From Caenimonas koreensis DSM 17982 (lineage in GTDB: Bacteria; Pseudomonadota; Gammaproteobacteria; Burkholderiales; Burkholderiaceae_C): a stretch of DNA of 64,000 bases. The notes beneath the pieces were generated by a model. It was not told the origin of the DNA. It worked only from the letters and a program-made list of their open reading frames with translations, and searched no databases. The DNA lies in the NCBI RefSeq assembly GCF_009646335.1, contig NZ_WJBU01000008.1, positions 1 through 64,000 on the forward strand, in the 5' to 3' direction. Numbering within the stretch: the first letter of the stretch is position 1; each line of letters starts with the position of its first letter. Positions 27,809 to 36,628 of this stretch are shown here, piece after piece. The translations under genes and the position numbers were made by a program.

Positions 27809-28948
27809 TCATTTCAGCAGCTTGCCGGTGCTGCCGATCACCGTCACTTCCACGTAGTGCGAACCGATGCGGTTGTCGGGCGAAAAATTCACCGCAATGC
27901 CGCCGAGATCGAACTGGCCCATATTCTCCAGCGCCTTCAACACCTTCGCGCGCGTCGGGTTCGGCCCCGCGCGGCGCAGCCCTTCCACCAACACCTTCGC
28001 GCCGAGGAATTCCTCGAAGCTGGTGTAGTTGATGTCTTCCTTGGGTGCATGCTTCTTCAGCAGTTCCTGGTATTCGCGGATGACTGGCAGGTTCGCCATG
28101 TACGGATAGGGCACGACCTGGCTGATGCCCAGTCCGTGTGCGTTTTTCAGGCCGGCGAGCTTGACCAGCTCGCTCGGGTCCACCACCGAGATGTTCAGCA
28201 ATTGCGCCCCGCCGCCTGACTCCCGGTATTGTTTGACGAAAGCCGCTGTCGACTTGTTGACGGAGATCATGATGATCGCCTGCGGATCGGCCGCCTTGAT
28301 CTTCGCAACGGCCTGCGCCACCTTGTCGGTGTTGCGCTCGTAGCCGGCAGTGGCGGCCAGCTTCAGCTCGCGCCTGGTCATCGCCTTTTCGACACCAGCG
28401 AGCCCCGCCTTGCCGAAGCCGTCGTCCTGGTACATCACGGCGATGCGTTTCATGCCCAGCGTGGTGAGCTGCTGCACCATGTGCTCGGCCTCGTCGGCAT
28501 AGCCCGCGCGCACATGGAAAATCCATTGGTTGAAGGGGTTGCGCAGAGGCTCACCGCCTGTGTAGGGCGCCACAAGCGCGGCGCCGCCCTCCTCGAGAAT
28601 TCCGTCAGTCAGCAGCTTGCCGACGTTCGCCGTGCCGGCAAAGCCGAACAGCGCCACAACCTCCGGCCGGGCCAGCATCTCCTTCGTGAGGCGCACGGTC
28701 TCATCAACCTTGTACGCATCGTCGGACACGATGACCTTGATCTTCTGGCCGTTGATGCCGCCCTTGGCGTTGATGTGGTCGAAGTACAGCTTGCCACCCA
28801 GCACCATCTGCGCCCCGGTGGAAGCGAGCACGCCCGACAGGGGCGCGACTTGCGCGATGGTGATGTCACCCGCCAGCGCAATGTGGCCCGACACGGCGAG
28901 GGCTAGCCCCGCCAGGGCCCTGCGGCCCAGCGATAGTCCTGAATTCAC
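27809..28948 (-). CDS. LivK-type ABC transporter binding protein (second of the PHB locus)
   Basis: The 379-residue periplasmic protein has a signal peptide ending near IALAGD and the type I binding fold. Typical stretches are ITIAQVAPLSGVLASTGAQMVLGGKLYFDHINAKGGINGQKI, AVMYQDDGFGKAGLAGVEKAM and NKSTAAFVKQYRESG. The family binds branched-chain amino acids or other small carboxylates and amides for LivHMGF permeases. It lies between the 3-hydroxybutyrate-oligomer hydrolase and the alpha/beta hydrolase. The ligand may be a 3-hydroxybutyrate monomer or oligomer, judged only from its neighbours. Confidence 0.85.
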   Translation of the reverse strand: MNSGLSLGRRALAGLALAVSGHIALAGDITIAQVAPLSGVLASTGAQMVLGGKLYFDHINAKGGINGQKIKVIVSDDAYKVDETVRLTKEMLARPEVVALFGFAGTANVGKLLTDGILEEGGAALVAPYTGGEPLRNPFNQWIFHVRAGYADEAEHMVQQLTTLGMKRIAVMYQDDGFGKAGLAGVEKAMTRRELKLAATAGYERNTDKVAQAVAKIKAADPQAIIMISVNKSTAAFVKQYRESGGGAQLLNISVVDPSELVKLAGLKNAHGLGISQVVPYPYMANLPVIREYQELLKKHAPKEDINYTSFEEFLGAKVLVEGLRRAGPNPTRAKVLKALENMGQFDLGGIAVNFSPDNRIGSHYVEVTVIGSTGKLLK

Positions 28949-29038
28949 GGTTTGTCTCCTACTGCTTGAAAAGAGTCATCCCTGATGTCGCCGGGCTTTG
29001 CCGCAGGGAGCGTGCGCCCCCTGCGAGCCTCTGGTCGA

Positions 29039-31258
29039 CTAGTTCGGAATTGCCAGCGAGGTGCCGGTGAATCCGATCTGGTTGCCCGCGGCGGGCGCGG
29101 CGCTGATGGCCGGCACGTTGGTGGCCGTGATCGCCGGCGCCGGGCTCACACCACCGCGCGGTGTTGTGCGCACCACCTGGCTCGGCGGCAGCGCCGTGCC
29201 GTTCTTCAGGAAGGCGTACATCGCGTCCATCGACTGGTTGAAGTACGGGTGCAGCGGCACGAAGCGCGTGTCCCAGCCCGACAGCGGGATGAACGTGTCG
29301 AAGTGCTGCGCATTCGTGACCTCGACGTAGCGCACCTTGGAGCCCGCGCCTTCCAGCAACTTGTTGAACGCCACGTAGGCGCGCGAGTTGTTGTTGACCG
29401 GCACGAGCGCATCGCTGCGGCCCGCCACGATGATCGTCGGCTTGCCGTGCAGGTCGCCATTGATGCGCACTTCATTGATGCCTGCGCGCACTGCGGCGCT
29501 TTGGGCTGCGGTGGGATAGCTGCCGGCCGTCAATGCGGCACCCGTCACCGTATCGACGCCCGTCACGAGCGCGCGCTGGCACAGCGCCGTGTCCAGGCCG
29601 AAGTCTGCAACGCCCGTGGAAGGCGACACGGCGAACTGCCAGGCCTTTGCACCGCCGAACGAGTCGTTGTAGACCGGTGTGGCGGGCGAGCCATTGGCCG
29701 TTCCGTTGCCAACAGCAAAGCCCGTCGCCTTCGTCACCGGATTCACGGCGATGACCGAGCCTGTGGCGTCGACCTGCGCGAAGCTGGTGTTGCAGACGTT
29801 GTCGAGCACCGGGAAGCGGCCGTACATCACCGGGTACATCGCCGACAGAATCGCCGCGTTGCCCAGGCCGTAGTGTGCGTTGTGCATCTGGTCGTTGTCT
29901 GTCGTCCAGCCGAAGGCGCGCAGCTTGGCCAGCGCGTCGAGCGAACGGGCTGCGGTGTCGGCGCCGGTGACCAGGCCCTTCGCAGCGAGGCTGTCGCAGC
30001 GTGCCGTGGCGCGCGCCGTCATGCCAGCGATACCCATGTAGTTGAAGAACGTCGCTTCTGCCAGTGCAGCAGGCGCAGCCAGTGCAGCGCACGGCTGGTA
30101 GAGGTTGCCGTACGTGACGAAGTCGGCCAGCTGTTTGCCGTAACCCGCAACGGGCGTGCCGCCCACCGTGATGCCGTAGCCAAACGTCGATGGCATTTCC
30201 GCCACCGGCTCCGATGCAACGATACCGTCGATCAGCCCCGTGGAATCAAGCTCGCCGGCACGCAGCACCGCCGCGCCGCCGTTGGAGGCGGAGCCTGCGA
30301 TCACGATGGTGTTGTCGGCGCGGAACTTCACCGGCTCGGAGGCCGTGCCGTAGCGGTCGTTGAGCACGTAGAGTGCATAGCGCGCGGCCACCAGCGTGTC
30401 GCTGCCCCAGTCCTTTTCAGGATTGAGTTGCGAATGCACTTGCTTGAGCGCGAGGCGGTTGGGGAACAGCGCGTTGTAGGTCGCACGCGCTGCATCGGTG
30501 ATGTTGGCTGCAAAGTGGCTCAGTGCGCCGGCAGCCGTGCGTGTGGCACGTGTGCCGTCCACCTTGTTCACCGTGTCGTCGGTCATGTCGTACAGGCCCA
30601 TGCCTTTGCCCGCATCCGTCAACGCAACGGCACAACCGTGCTTCAAGCCCCACTCGCCTGCCGTGCCAATCGCGCCATACACGCCGCGCGAACCGGACGA
30701 CGGGCCAACCACCACGCACGGGTTGGCAACGTCGAAGCTGTCGGGCACTTGCACGGCCATCACCACGCGCTTGCGGCCCGTGCCGTCATCGAGCGACGCC
30801 AGGTACTCGCGGCCGGGAATCAGCCCTTCGCCTGACGTGACCGTGCCTGAGGCCGTGACGTTCGGGCCGTACAGCGAGCCATAGCCACCACCAGCGCTCG
30901 GGTCGAGAATGCCGCGGTAATTGGAATACAACGCATTGCGGCGCAGTTCAGCCGCTGTGGGATTGAGCGAGTCCGCGTAGGCGGGCGCGGCTGCGGCGCC
31001 CAAGCCGCTCTTGCCGATGCCGCCCGTGAGCAAGTCCTGCGTCGCGGCGGTGGAGCCAGGCGTCGTCGCCGCCACCGATGTGGCTGCATACACGGTGACC
31101 GAGTGCTGCGTGACGCCATCGGGAATCACATTGGTGGCCACACCGGAGCCACCACCACCGCCGCCGCCACCACCACAACCGGCGAGCGCAATTGCGCCCA
31201 TTGCCGACACCGTGGCCAGGCGCGAGGCCTTGGCCAGTTTCAGAGTCTTCCTGTTCAT
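29039..31258 (-). CDS. D-(-)-3-hydroxybutyrate oligomer hydrolase, lipoprotein form
   Basis: The 739-residue protein fits the 3HB-oligomer hydrolase family. It contains NALYSNYRGILDPSAGGGYGSLYGPNV, the serine-bearing VVGPSSGSRGVYGAIGTAGEWGLKHGCAVALTDAGKG, and a late NNNSRAYVAFNKLLEGAGSKVRYVEVTNAQHFDTF region with the likely His. It cuts dimers and short oligomers of 3-hydroxybutyrate. The N-terminus has a lipobox (ALAGC) followed by a run of glycines, so it should be lipid-anchored, facing the periplasm or the cell surface. I chose the ATG at 31258; the frame is open far upstream, but that part overlaps livM. It follows livM by 35 nt. Confidence 0.9.
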   Translation of the reverse strand: MNRKTLKLAKASRLATVSAMGAIALAGCGGGGGGGGGSGVATNVIPDGVTQHSVTVYAATSVAATTPGSTAATQDLLTGGIGKSGLGAAAAPAYADSLNPTAAELRRNALYSNYRGILDPSAGGGYGSLYGPNVTASGTVTSGEGLIPGREYLASLDDGTGRKRVVMAVQVPDSFDVANPCVVVGPSSGSRGVYGAIGTAGEWGLKHGCAVALTDAGKGMGLYDMTDDTVNKVDGTRATRTAAGALSHFAANITDAARATYNALFPNRLALKQVHSQLNPEKDWGSDTLVAARYALYVLNDRYGTASEPVKFRADNTIVIAGSASNGGAAVLRAGELDSTGLIDGIVASEPVAEMPSTFGYGITVGGTPVAGYGKQLADFVTYGNLYQPCAALAAPAALAEATFFNYMGIAGMTARATARCDSLAAKGLVTGADTAARSLDALAKLRAFGWTTDNDQMHNAHYGLGNAAILSAMYPVMYGRFPVLDNVCNTSFAQVDATGSVIAVNPVTKATGFAVGNGTANGSPATPVYNDSFGGAKAWQFAVSPSTGVADFGLDTALCQRALVTGVDTVTGAALTAGSYPTAAQSAAVRAGINEVRINGDLHGKPTIIVAGRSDALVPVNNNSRAYVAFNKLLEGAGSKVRYVEVTNAQHFDTFIPLSGWDTRFVPLHPYFNQSMDAMYAFLKNGTALPPSQVVRTTPRGGVSPAPAITATNVPAISAAPAAGNQIGFTGTSLAIPN

Positions 31259-31293
31259 CGTCGTTGTCTCCTGCGTTGAAATGAAAAGCACGG

Positions 31294-32343
31294 TCAGCGG
31301 TTGACCTGTGCGGCGCGCAAGCGCCCCACGATCCCGGTGGGAAAGTAATAAACTGACAGCACGAACAGCAGACCCAGCCACAGCAGCCAGCGGTCCGGCG
31401 ACAGGAGCGCCGCGAGCCACGGCAGGCCCGATGCCGCGTCGCTGCCGAGCTTGAGCAGGTCTTGCAAGTAACTTTGGGCGACGACAAAAATGCCGGAGCC
31501 CAGCGCCGCGCCGTAAATCGTTCCCATGCCGCCGATCACCACGATCAGCAACACGTCGAGCATGATTTCGAACGACAGCGACGTGTCGGGGCCGTTGTAG
31601 CGAAGCCAGATCGCGAGCATGGCGCCCGCCAGCGTGGCAAACAGTGCCGACAACACGCTGGCCGTCGTGCGATAGACCACCACGCGGTAGCCGACGGCCT
31701 CCGCCCGGAATTCGTTCTCGCGGATCGCCTGCAGCACACGCCCGAACGGCGAGTTCACGATGCGCAGCATGGCGAGCAGCAACACGATGGTTGTGAAGAA
31801 CAGCAGGTAGTAGCAAACGAGCCGTCCGTCGAAGCCATCCATGAGCTGGAATCCTGGCGACAGCACTTCGGGCATCTTGAACGTCAGGCCATCTTCACCG
31901 CCGGTGATGTCCGACAGTTGCGAAGCGAGCGTCTGGAAGGCCGCCGCCACGGCCAGGGTGATCATCGAGAAGAAGATCGCCTTCACCCGCAGCGAGAACA
32001 AGCCTATTGCCGCGGCGAGCACGAACGACAGCGCGAGCGCAACCATGATGCCGACCGCAATCGACGACCAGCCCGGGCCTATGCGCGTCGAGGCAATCGC
32101 AACACCATAAGCACCAATGCCGTAGAACATGGTGTGCGCAAAACTCACGATGCCCGTGTAGCCGAGCAGCAAGTCAAAGCTGGCGACCAGCACGATGAAG
32201 ATCAGGATCTTGGCGGCCACATTGAGCGCCTTGACGCCGGGCACCAGCACCGGCACGAACGCCAGGGCAATCAGCATGGCAACGAGCAGAACGGCGAGCA
32301 CGCGGCTGCGCGGCAAGTCGGCGGAGAGAAGTCGTGTGAGCAT
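31294..32343 (-). CDS. LivM-type ABC transporter permease
   Basis: The 349-residue membrane protein has about ten hydrophobic segments and the LivM family pattern: SFDLLLGYTGIVSFAHTMFYGIGAYGVA early, the EAA-like loop RVLQAIRENEFRAEAVGYRV and IGGMGTIYGAALGSG late. With LivH it forms the membrane channel of a branched-chain-amino-acid-type importer. It lies 13 nt after livH and before the oligomer hydrolase, inside the PHB locus. Confidence 0.93.
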   Translation of the reverse strand: MLTRLLSADLPRSRVLAVLLVAMLIALAFVPVLVPGVKALNVAAKILIFIVLVASFDLLLGYTGIVSFAHTMFYGIGAYGVAIASTRIGPGWSSIAVGIMVALALSFVLAAAIGLFSLRVKAIFFSMITLAVAAAFQTLASQLSDITGGEDGLTFKMPEVLSPGFQLMDGFDGRLVCYYLLFFTTIVLLLAMLRIVNSPFGRVLQAIRENEFRAEAVGYRVVVYRTTASVLSALFATLAGAMLAIWLRYNGPDTSLSFEIMLDVLLIVVIGGMGTIYGAALGSGIFVVAQSYLQDLLKLGSDAASGLPWLAALLSPDRWLLWLGLLFVLSVYYFPTGIVGRLRAAQVNR

Positions 32344-32356
32344 GGCTTTCCTCCCC

Positions 32357-33337
32357 TTACTTCGACAGCGCGTAAACGCCTTGCGGGCGCCACAGCAGGA
32401 TGGCCATCATCAGCGCGATGTTCGAGAACAGCGCTGCCTTGGGCACGAGAAAGCCGGTGTAGTTCGCCATCAGGCCCACCAGCAGCGCACCGACAAGCGC
32501 ACCCGTGGTGGAGCCCAGCCCGCCAATGATCAGCACGATGAAGATCAGCACATTGACCTGCGCGCCCATCTGCGGAATCACGTTCTGCTGGTACAGCCCC
32601 CACATCACGCCGCCCAGGCCCGCCAGTGCGCTGCCCACAACAAACACGCCAACGAACAGCACGCGGATGCGATAGCCGAGCGACTCGACCATCTCGCGGT
32701 CTTGCACGCCGGCGCGAATGAGCAGGCCGATCTTCGTGCGCGTGAGCGTCCAGAGCAGCACACCAAAGACCAGCGAGCCGACGACCACAGCGATGAGGCG
32801 GTATTTCTCGATGCCTGCGTCGCCAAAGAGGATCGTGCCGCGCATGCCTTCGGGCAGCGGCAGCGCGATCTGCAATGGCCCCCAGATCACCTTGATCAGC
32901 TCTTCGCCGATGATCATGCCGCCCATGGTGATGAGGATCTGCTTGAGGTGGTTGCCATAGACGGGGCGCACGATGAACCGCTCGAAGGCCAGGCCCACCG
33001 CTGCAGCCACGAGCATGGCAATCACCATCGCCGGCAGCACAGCCATCATGTTGACCAGCAGGCTCTGCGACGAGGTGTAGTCGCCCATCGCACCGAGCAC
33101 GCTGGTGGCGACAAACGCGCCGAGGGCGATGAACACGCCGTGGCCGAAATTGAGCACATCCATCAGGCCGAACACGAGCGTCAGGCCCGAGGCGATGATG
33201 AAAATGATCATTCCCATTGCCAGGCCCGCCACCGTGAGCGTCACCCACGTGGAGCCGGAGCCGATGAAAGGGAACACCAGCAGTGCGAGTGCCGGCACCA
33301 GTGCGAGCGGCTTCCAGTCGAAATCAAACTTGTTCAT
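32357..33337 (-). CDS. LivH-type ABC transporter permease
   Basis: The 326-residue membrane protein has the LivH pattern: GLTLVFGLMDVLNFGHGVFIALGAFVA, the loop IRAGVQDREMVESLGYRIRVLFVGVFVVGSALAGLGGVMWG and IGGLGSTTGALVGALLVG. I set the start at 33337 (MNKFDFDWKPL); the open frame continues upstream into a GC-rich repeat-like intergenic stretch and is not credible there. It is the partner of LivM and of the two ATPases upstream. Confidence 0.93.
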   Translation of the reverse strand: MNKFDFDWKPLALVPALALLVFPFIGSGSTWVTLTVAGLAMGMIIFIIASGLTLVFGLMDVLNFGHGVFIALGAFVATSVLGAMGDYTSSQSLLVNMMAVLPAMVIAMLVAAAVGLAFERFIVRPVYGNHLKQILITMGGMIIGEELIKVIWGPLQIALPLPEGMRGTILFGDAGIEKYRLIAVVVGSLVFGVLLWTLTRTKIGLLIRAGVQDREMVESLGYRIRVLFVGVFVVGSALAGLGGVMWGLYQQNVIPQMGAQVNVLIFIVLIIGGLGSTTGALVGALLVGLMANYTGFLVPKAALFSNIALMMAILLWRPQGVYALSK

Positions 33338-33419
33338 ACAACTACCCCCACGCTTGGCACTTCGTTTCCTGCGCTGCCCCCCGAGGGGGCCTTGGCGGCT
33401 TCGGGCGGCCGTGCGGCGC
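33338..33419. repeat. GC-rich intergenic element with CCCCC/GGGGG hairpin
   Basis: The 82 bases between livF and livH hold GCTGCCCCCCGAGGGGGCC, which folds into a tight hairpin, followed by a GGCGGCTTCGGGCGGCC stretch. It breaks an otherwise closely packed operon. Similar elements recur between genes in Comamonadaceae genomes as I recall them; only one copy is visible here. Confidence 0.45.
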
Positions 33420-34145
33420 TCATATGGCCAACCCCAGCAGCGAATGTTGGAGCGCTTCATCGTCGGCCAGCGCGCGCATCGAACCTGCATGGACGACCAC
33501 CCCGTTGTCCATCACGACGACGGTGTCGCCCAGCCGCTTGGCAAAGTTGATGTTCTGCTCGACCAGCAGGATCGTCACGCCGCTTCCTTTCAGCTGCGCG
33601 AACGCGTCGATCATGTTGTTGATGATGGCGGGCGCGAGGCCCTTGCTCGGCTCGTCGATGATCAGCAGCTCACGCGGCTCCACGATGGCGCGCGCCACGG
33701 CCAGCATCTGCTTCTGGCCGCCCGACAACTTGCCCGCCGGGTGCGACCAGAACTTTTCCACGGCGGGAAACAGCTCGAAGATCCACTGCAGCCGCGCCTC
33801 GTCGATCTGCGACACATTGCGTGCAGACCGCGCAGCCAGCAGCATGTTCTCGCGGACAGTGAGGTCCGAGAAAATGCCCATGTTCTCCGGCACATACGCC
33901 ACCTTGAGTGCGGCGATAGCAGGCGTGGGCATCTGCGTGATGTCCTGGCCATTGAAGGTGATGCGGCCTTGCGAGGCGCGCCACAGGCCCATGATGGTTC
34001 GCAGTGTCGTGGTCTTGCCCGCGCCGTTGCGCCCGAGCAGCATGGTGAGCTGGCCGCGTGGCACTGCGAGGTCCACGCCGTGCAGGATGTGATAGGCGCC
34101 GATGTGCGTGTGCACGCCTTCAAGCGCAAGCAGGTTGGCCGTCAT
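33420..34145 (-). CDS. LivF-type ABC transporter ATPase
   Basis: The 241-residue ATPase has Walker A GRNGAGKT at 38-45, signature LSGGQKQMLAVARAIV and Walker B LLIIDEPSKGLAP, with the DNGVVVHAGS tail typical of LivF. Its ATG overlaps the end of livG by 4 nt (ATGA). It powers the LivH/LivM channel. Confidence 0.94.
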   Translation of the reverse strand: MTANLLALEGVHTHIGAYHILHGVDLAVPRGQLTMLLGRNGAGKTTTLRTIMGLWRASQGRITFNGQDITQMPTPAIAALKVAYVPENMGIFSDLTVRENMLLAARSARNVSQIDEARLQWIFELFPAVEKFWSHPAGKLSGGQKQMLAVARAIVEPRELLIIDEPSKGLAPAIINNMIDAFAQLKGSGVTILLVEQNINFAKRLGDTVVVMDNGVVVHAGSMRALADDEALQHSLLGLAI

Positions 34146-34972
34146 GGCAAGTCTCCCTGGCGCTCGATTTCCGGCGGCAACGCGCCGCGCGTGGGTGCAG
34201 GTGTCGGCGGGATGGCCGGCACGCCCAGGTAAGCCTCCTGGACGATGGGCGACGCGATCACTTCTGCCGGCTCGCCATCGGCCACGAGCGAGCCGTTGTG
34301 CAGCACGATGATGCGGTCTGCCAGTTCGCGCACGACGTCCATCTTGTGCTCCACGAGCAGGATCGTCTTGCTGGGGTCTTCCTTGAGTTTGCGGATCAGG
34401 TTGAGGATGACGGGCGCTTCCACGGCATTCATGCCTGCCGTGGGCTCGTCAAACATGAACACCTGCGATTCGAGCGCCATCAGCAAGGCCACCTCGAGCT
34501 TGCGCTGGTCGCCGTGTGGCAGGCTCATGACGGGCTCGCCCGCCTTGTCGGCCATGCTCACCGCATTCAGGATTTCATCGGCACGCTGCGTGAGCGCCTT
34601 GTGGTCGCTCCAGATGCTCCACAGGTTGTAGCCGTGGCGGTGTGCGCCTTCGCGCGTCGCCTGCACGGCCAGCCGCACGTTCTCGAGCACCGTCAATCGG
34701 GGAAACAGGTTGGTGAGCTGGAACGCGCGGCCAAGCCCGGCGCGCGTGCGCTGCGATGCAGACAGGCCGGACAAGTCCCTCCCATTGAGCGTGACTTGCC
34801 CGGACGTCGCCTTGAGCTGCCCGGAGATGAGGTTGAAGTAAGTGGTCTTGCCCGCGCCATTGGGGCCCACGATGGCAGTCAGCGTGCCTGGCTGGAAAGC
34901 ACAGGTCACCGCATTGACTGCCACGTGGCCACCAAAGCGCACGGTCAGGTCCTGGGTCGCGAGCAGGCTCAT
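34142..34972 (-). CDS. LivG-type ABC transporter ATPase
   Basis: The 276-residue ATPase has Walker A GPNGAGKT at 36-43, a LivG-type signature LPHGDQRKLEVALLMAL, Walker B VFMFDEPTAGMN and the H-loop LLVEHKMDVV. The usual signature serine-rich form (LSxGxQR) is LPHGDQR here, a common variant in LivG-like proteins. About 25 residues beyond the core form a proline-rich tail. It lies 30 nt after the PHB depolymerase gene. Confidence 0.93.
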   Translation of the reverse strand: MSLLATQDLTVRFGGHVAVNAVTCAFQPGTLTAIVGPNGAGKTTYFNLISGQLKATSGQVTLNGRDLSGLSASQRTRAGLGRAFQLTNLFPRLTVLENVRLAVQATREGAHRHGYNLWSIWSDHKALTQRADEILNAVSMADKAGEPVMSLPHGDQRKLEVALLMALESQVFMFDEPTAGMNAVEAPVILNLIRKLKEDPSKTILLVEHKMDVVRELADRIIVLHNGSLVADGEPAEVIASPIVQEAYLGVPAIPPTPAPTRGALPPEIERQGDLP

Positions 34973-35002
34973 GGTTCTTTCGTTACTGCGCAGGGACAGT
35001 GG

Positions 35003-36517
35003 CTATGGACATGTCCCAATGATGTAGTAGTTCGTGCCGGTCATCTTCAGCGTCGTGGTCGTGAAGGTGTTCCACAGGCCCATGTTCTGGTTGGAGCCAT
35101 TGGCCAGCGCGTAGCCGCCCGACTGGTGCGCGCGCCCTGCTGTCGTGTGCGCATAGTTGCTCGCCGTGTAGCAGGTGGCGGGCGGTGGCGCGGTACCTGT
35201 GGTCGTTCCGGTGGCGCCTGCTGAGGTAGCGCCCTGGGTGCCGGCGCTATCGACGCCTGCCACGGTCCACGTGTACGTGGTGGCTGCGGCAAGGCCCGTG
35301 TCGGTGTAGGTCGTTGCGGTGACGCCGGTTGCGTTCACCTTGTTGCCGTTGCGGAACACGTTGTAGCTTGCCGCGCCGGAAACAGCGCCCCACGTGATGG
35401 CCATCGTGCTCGTTGTCGCACCGGAAGTTGCCACGGCCGTGGGCGCGGGCAGCGAACCCGAGCCGCCGCCGCCGCCGCCCGAGCCGGCGCCTGACGACAC
35501 CTTGTCCACCATCGCCTTGATCGCCGCCATCTGCGTGCCGGCCTTCTGCGCGAAGTTGGTGCCATACCAGCCGATCCAGTCCCAGCACGCATTCGGGTTC
35601 GCGAGCGAGCCGCTGGCCGCTGTCGAACGGCTCGTGTTGTCCACCTTCGTTTGCGGGAACAGCACGATGATGTTGTTCGTGTCGGCCCAGCGCGTGTAGC
35701 CGGTGTTCTTCACGAACTGTGTATTGATCTTGTCGGTGCTTTGCTGGCAGCCATGCAATGCCACGTGCAGCTTGCACTGCGCGCCGCTGGAGCAGCTCGA
35801 AGGCACATAGATCCAGCCTGACGATGCCATGCCCGGATTGCTCGTGAAGGCCGTCTGGTCGAACTCGATGTAGTTGGCGGCAGCAGGCGCGTTGTTGCGC
35901 GCGTTGAGCGTGCCGTAGAACTTAGAGAGTGCTTCCTTGGCACCGTCGTAGCTGCAGTTGCTGATGTAGGGCGAGGCAGCGGTGCCGCAAGCGTTGTTGC
36001 CCGTCGAATCAAAGTCCGTAGGGAAGACATGCGCCGTGCTCGCACGCTGCACGTAAGTGAGGTTCGCAGCCGGCACGCCGTTGTTCGTGTACTGCGTCTT
36101 CAGCCCGGCCATCGGGTTAGGGCCGACCGTGGTGTCGCTGGACCCCACGAACATGAAGATCTTCTGCGTCGCGATGTTCGACTTGTTGTCGATCGCGCCG
36201 CTCGTGCTCCAGTTGTTGATGTCCGTCTGCATCGTGGACAGCATCGCGCTGCTGATCGTCGCGTTGTACATGCAGGCGGTGTAGTTGCTGTGGCCGGCGC
36301 ACATGTACGGCCCCGCAGCAAAAATGCCGACGCCGCGGAACGTTGCCGAATAGGCAATGCCCAGCTGGTTCGCCATGAACCCGCCCGAGGACAGGCCCGA
36401 CACCGAGGTCTGGGACGTATCCACGTTGAGGGCGGGCAGCGGCACGGCTGCGTGTGTCACGCAAGCCAGCGCCGTCACTGCAGCGGCGGCCAGCATCCTG
36501 ATTGATCGAAAAAACAT
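35003..36517 (-). CDS. Extracellular PHB depolymerase, type-2 catalytic domain
   Basis: The 504-residue protein has a signal peptide (cut near THAAVP). The catalytic domain has the order Ser43 in the lipase box GLSSG, Asp128, His163, then the oxyanion His255 in HGCQQ. Nucleophile before oxyanion residue is the type-2 (circularly permuted) layout of secreted PHB depolymerases. A Gly/Ser linker (343-355), a fibronectin-III-like domain (about 356-441) and a C-terminal 60-residue domain with paired cysteines (449 and 503), probably for polymer binding, follow. It cuts solid PHB outside the cell into oligomers. An AGGAG site supports the start at 36517. It shares the operon with a 3HB-oligomer hydrolase and an ABC importer. 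Confidence 0.93.
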   Translation of the reverse strand: MFFRSIRMLAAAAVTALACVTHAAVPLPALNVDTSQTSVSGLSSGGFMANQLGIAYSATFRGVGIFAAGPYMCAGHSNYTACMYNATISSAMLSTMQTDINNWSTSGAIDNKSNIATQKIFMFVGSSDTTVGPNPMAGLKTQYTNNGVPAANLTYVQRASTAHVFPTDFDSTGNNACGTAASPYISNCSYDGAKEALSKFYGTLNARNNAPAAANYIEFDQTAFTSNPGMASSGWIYVPSSCSSGAQCKLHVALHGCQQSTDKINTQFVKNTGYTRWADTNNIIVLFPQTKVDNTSRSTAASGSLANPNACWDWIGWYGTNFAQKAGTQMAAIKAMVDKVSSGAGSGGGGGGSGSLPAPTAVATSGATTSTMAITWGAVSGAASYNVFRNGNKVNATGVTATTYTDTGLAAATTYTWTVAGVDSAGTQGATSAGATGTTTGTAPPPATCYTASNYAHTTAGRAHQSGGYALANGSNQNMGLWNTFTTTTLKMTGTNYYIIGTCP

Positions 36518-36628
36518 CGAGCGTCTCCTGTTAGCGGTTGGAATCGAAGCGAACTGCAACCTGCGCCCGATGTGTCCCGGGCTCGCTCATCTGCACATGC
36601 GCCAGGCGCATGCCACAACACGTGCGCG

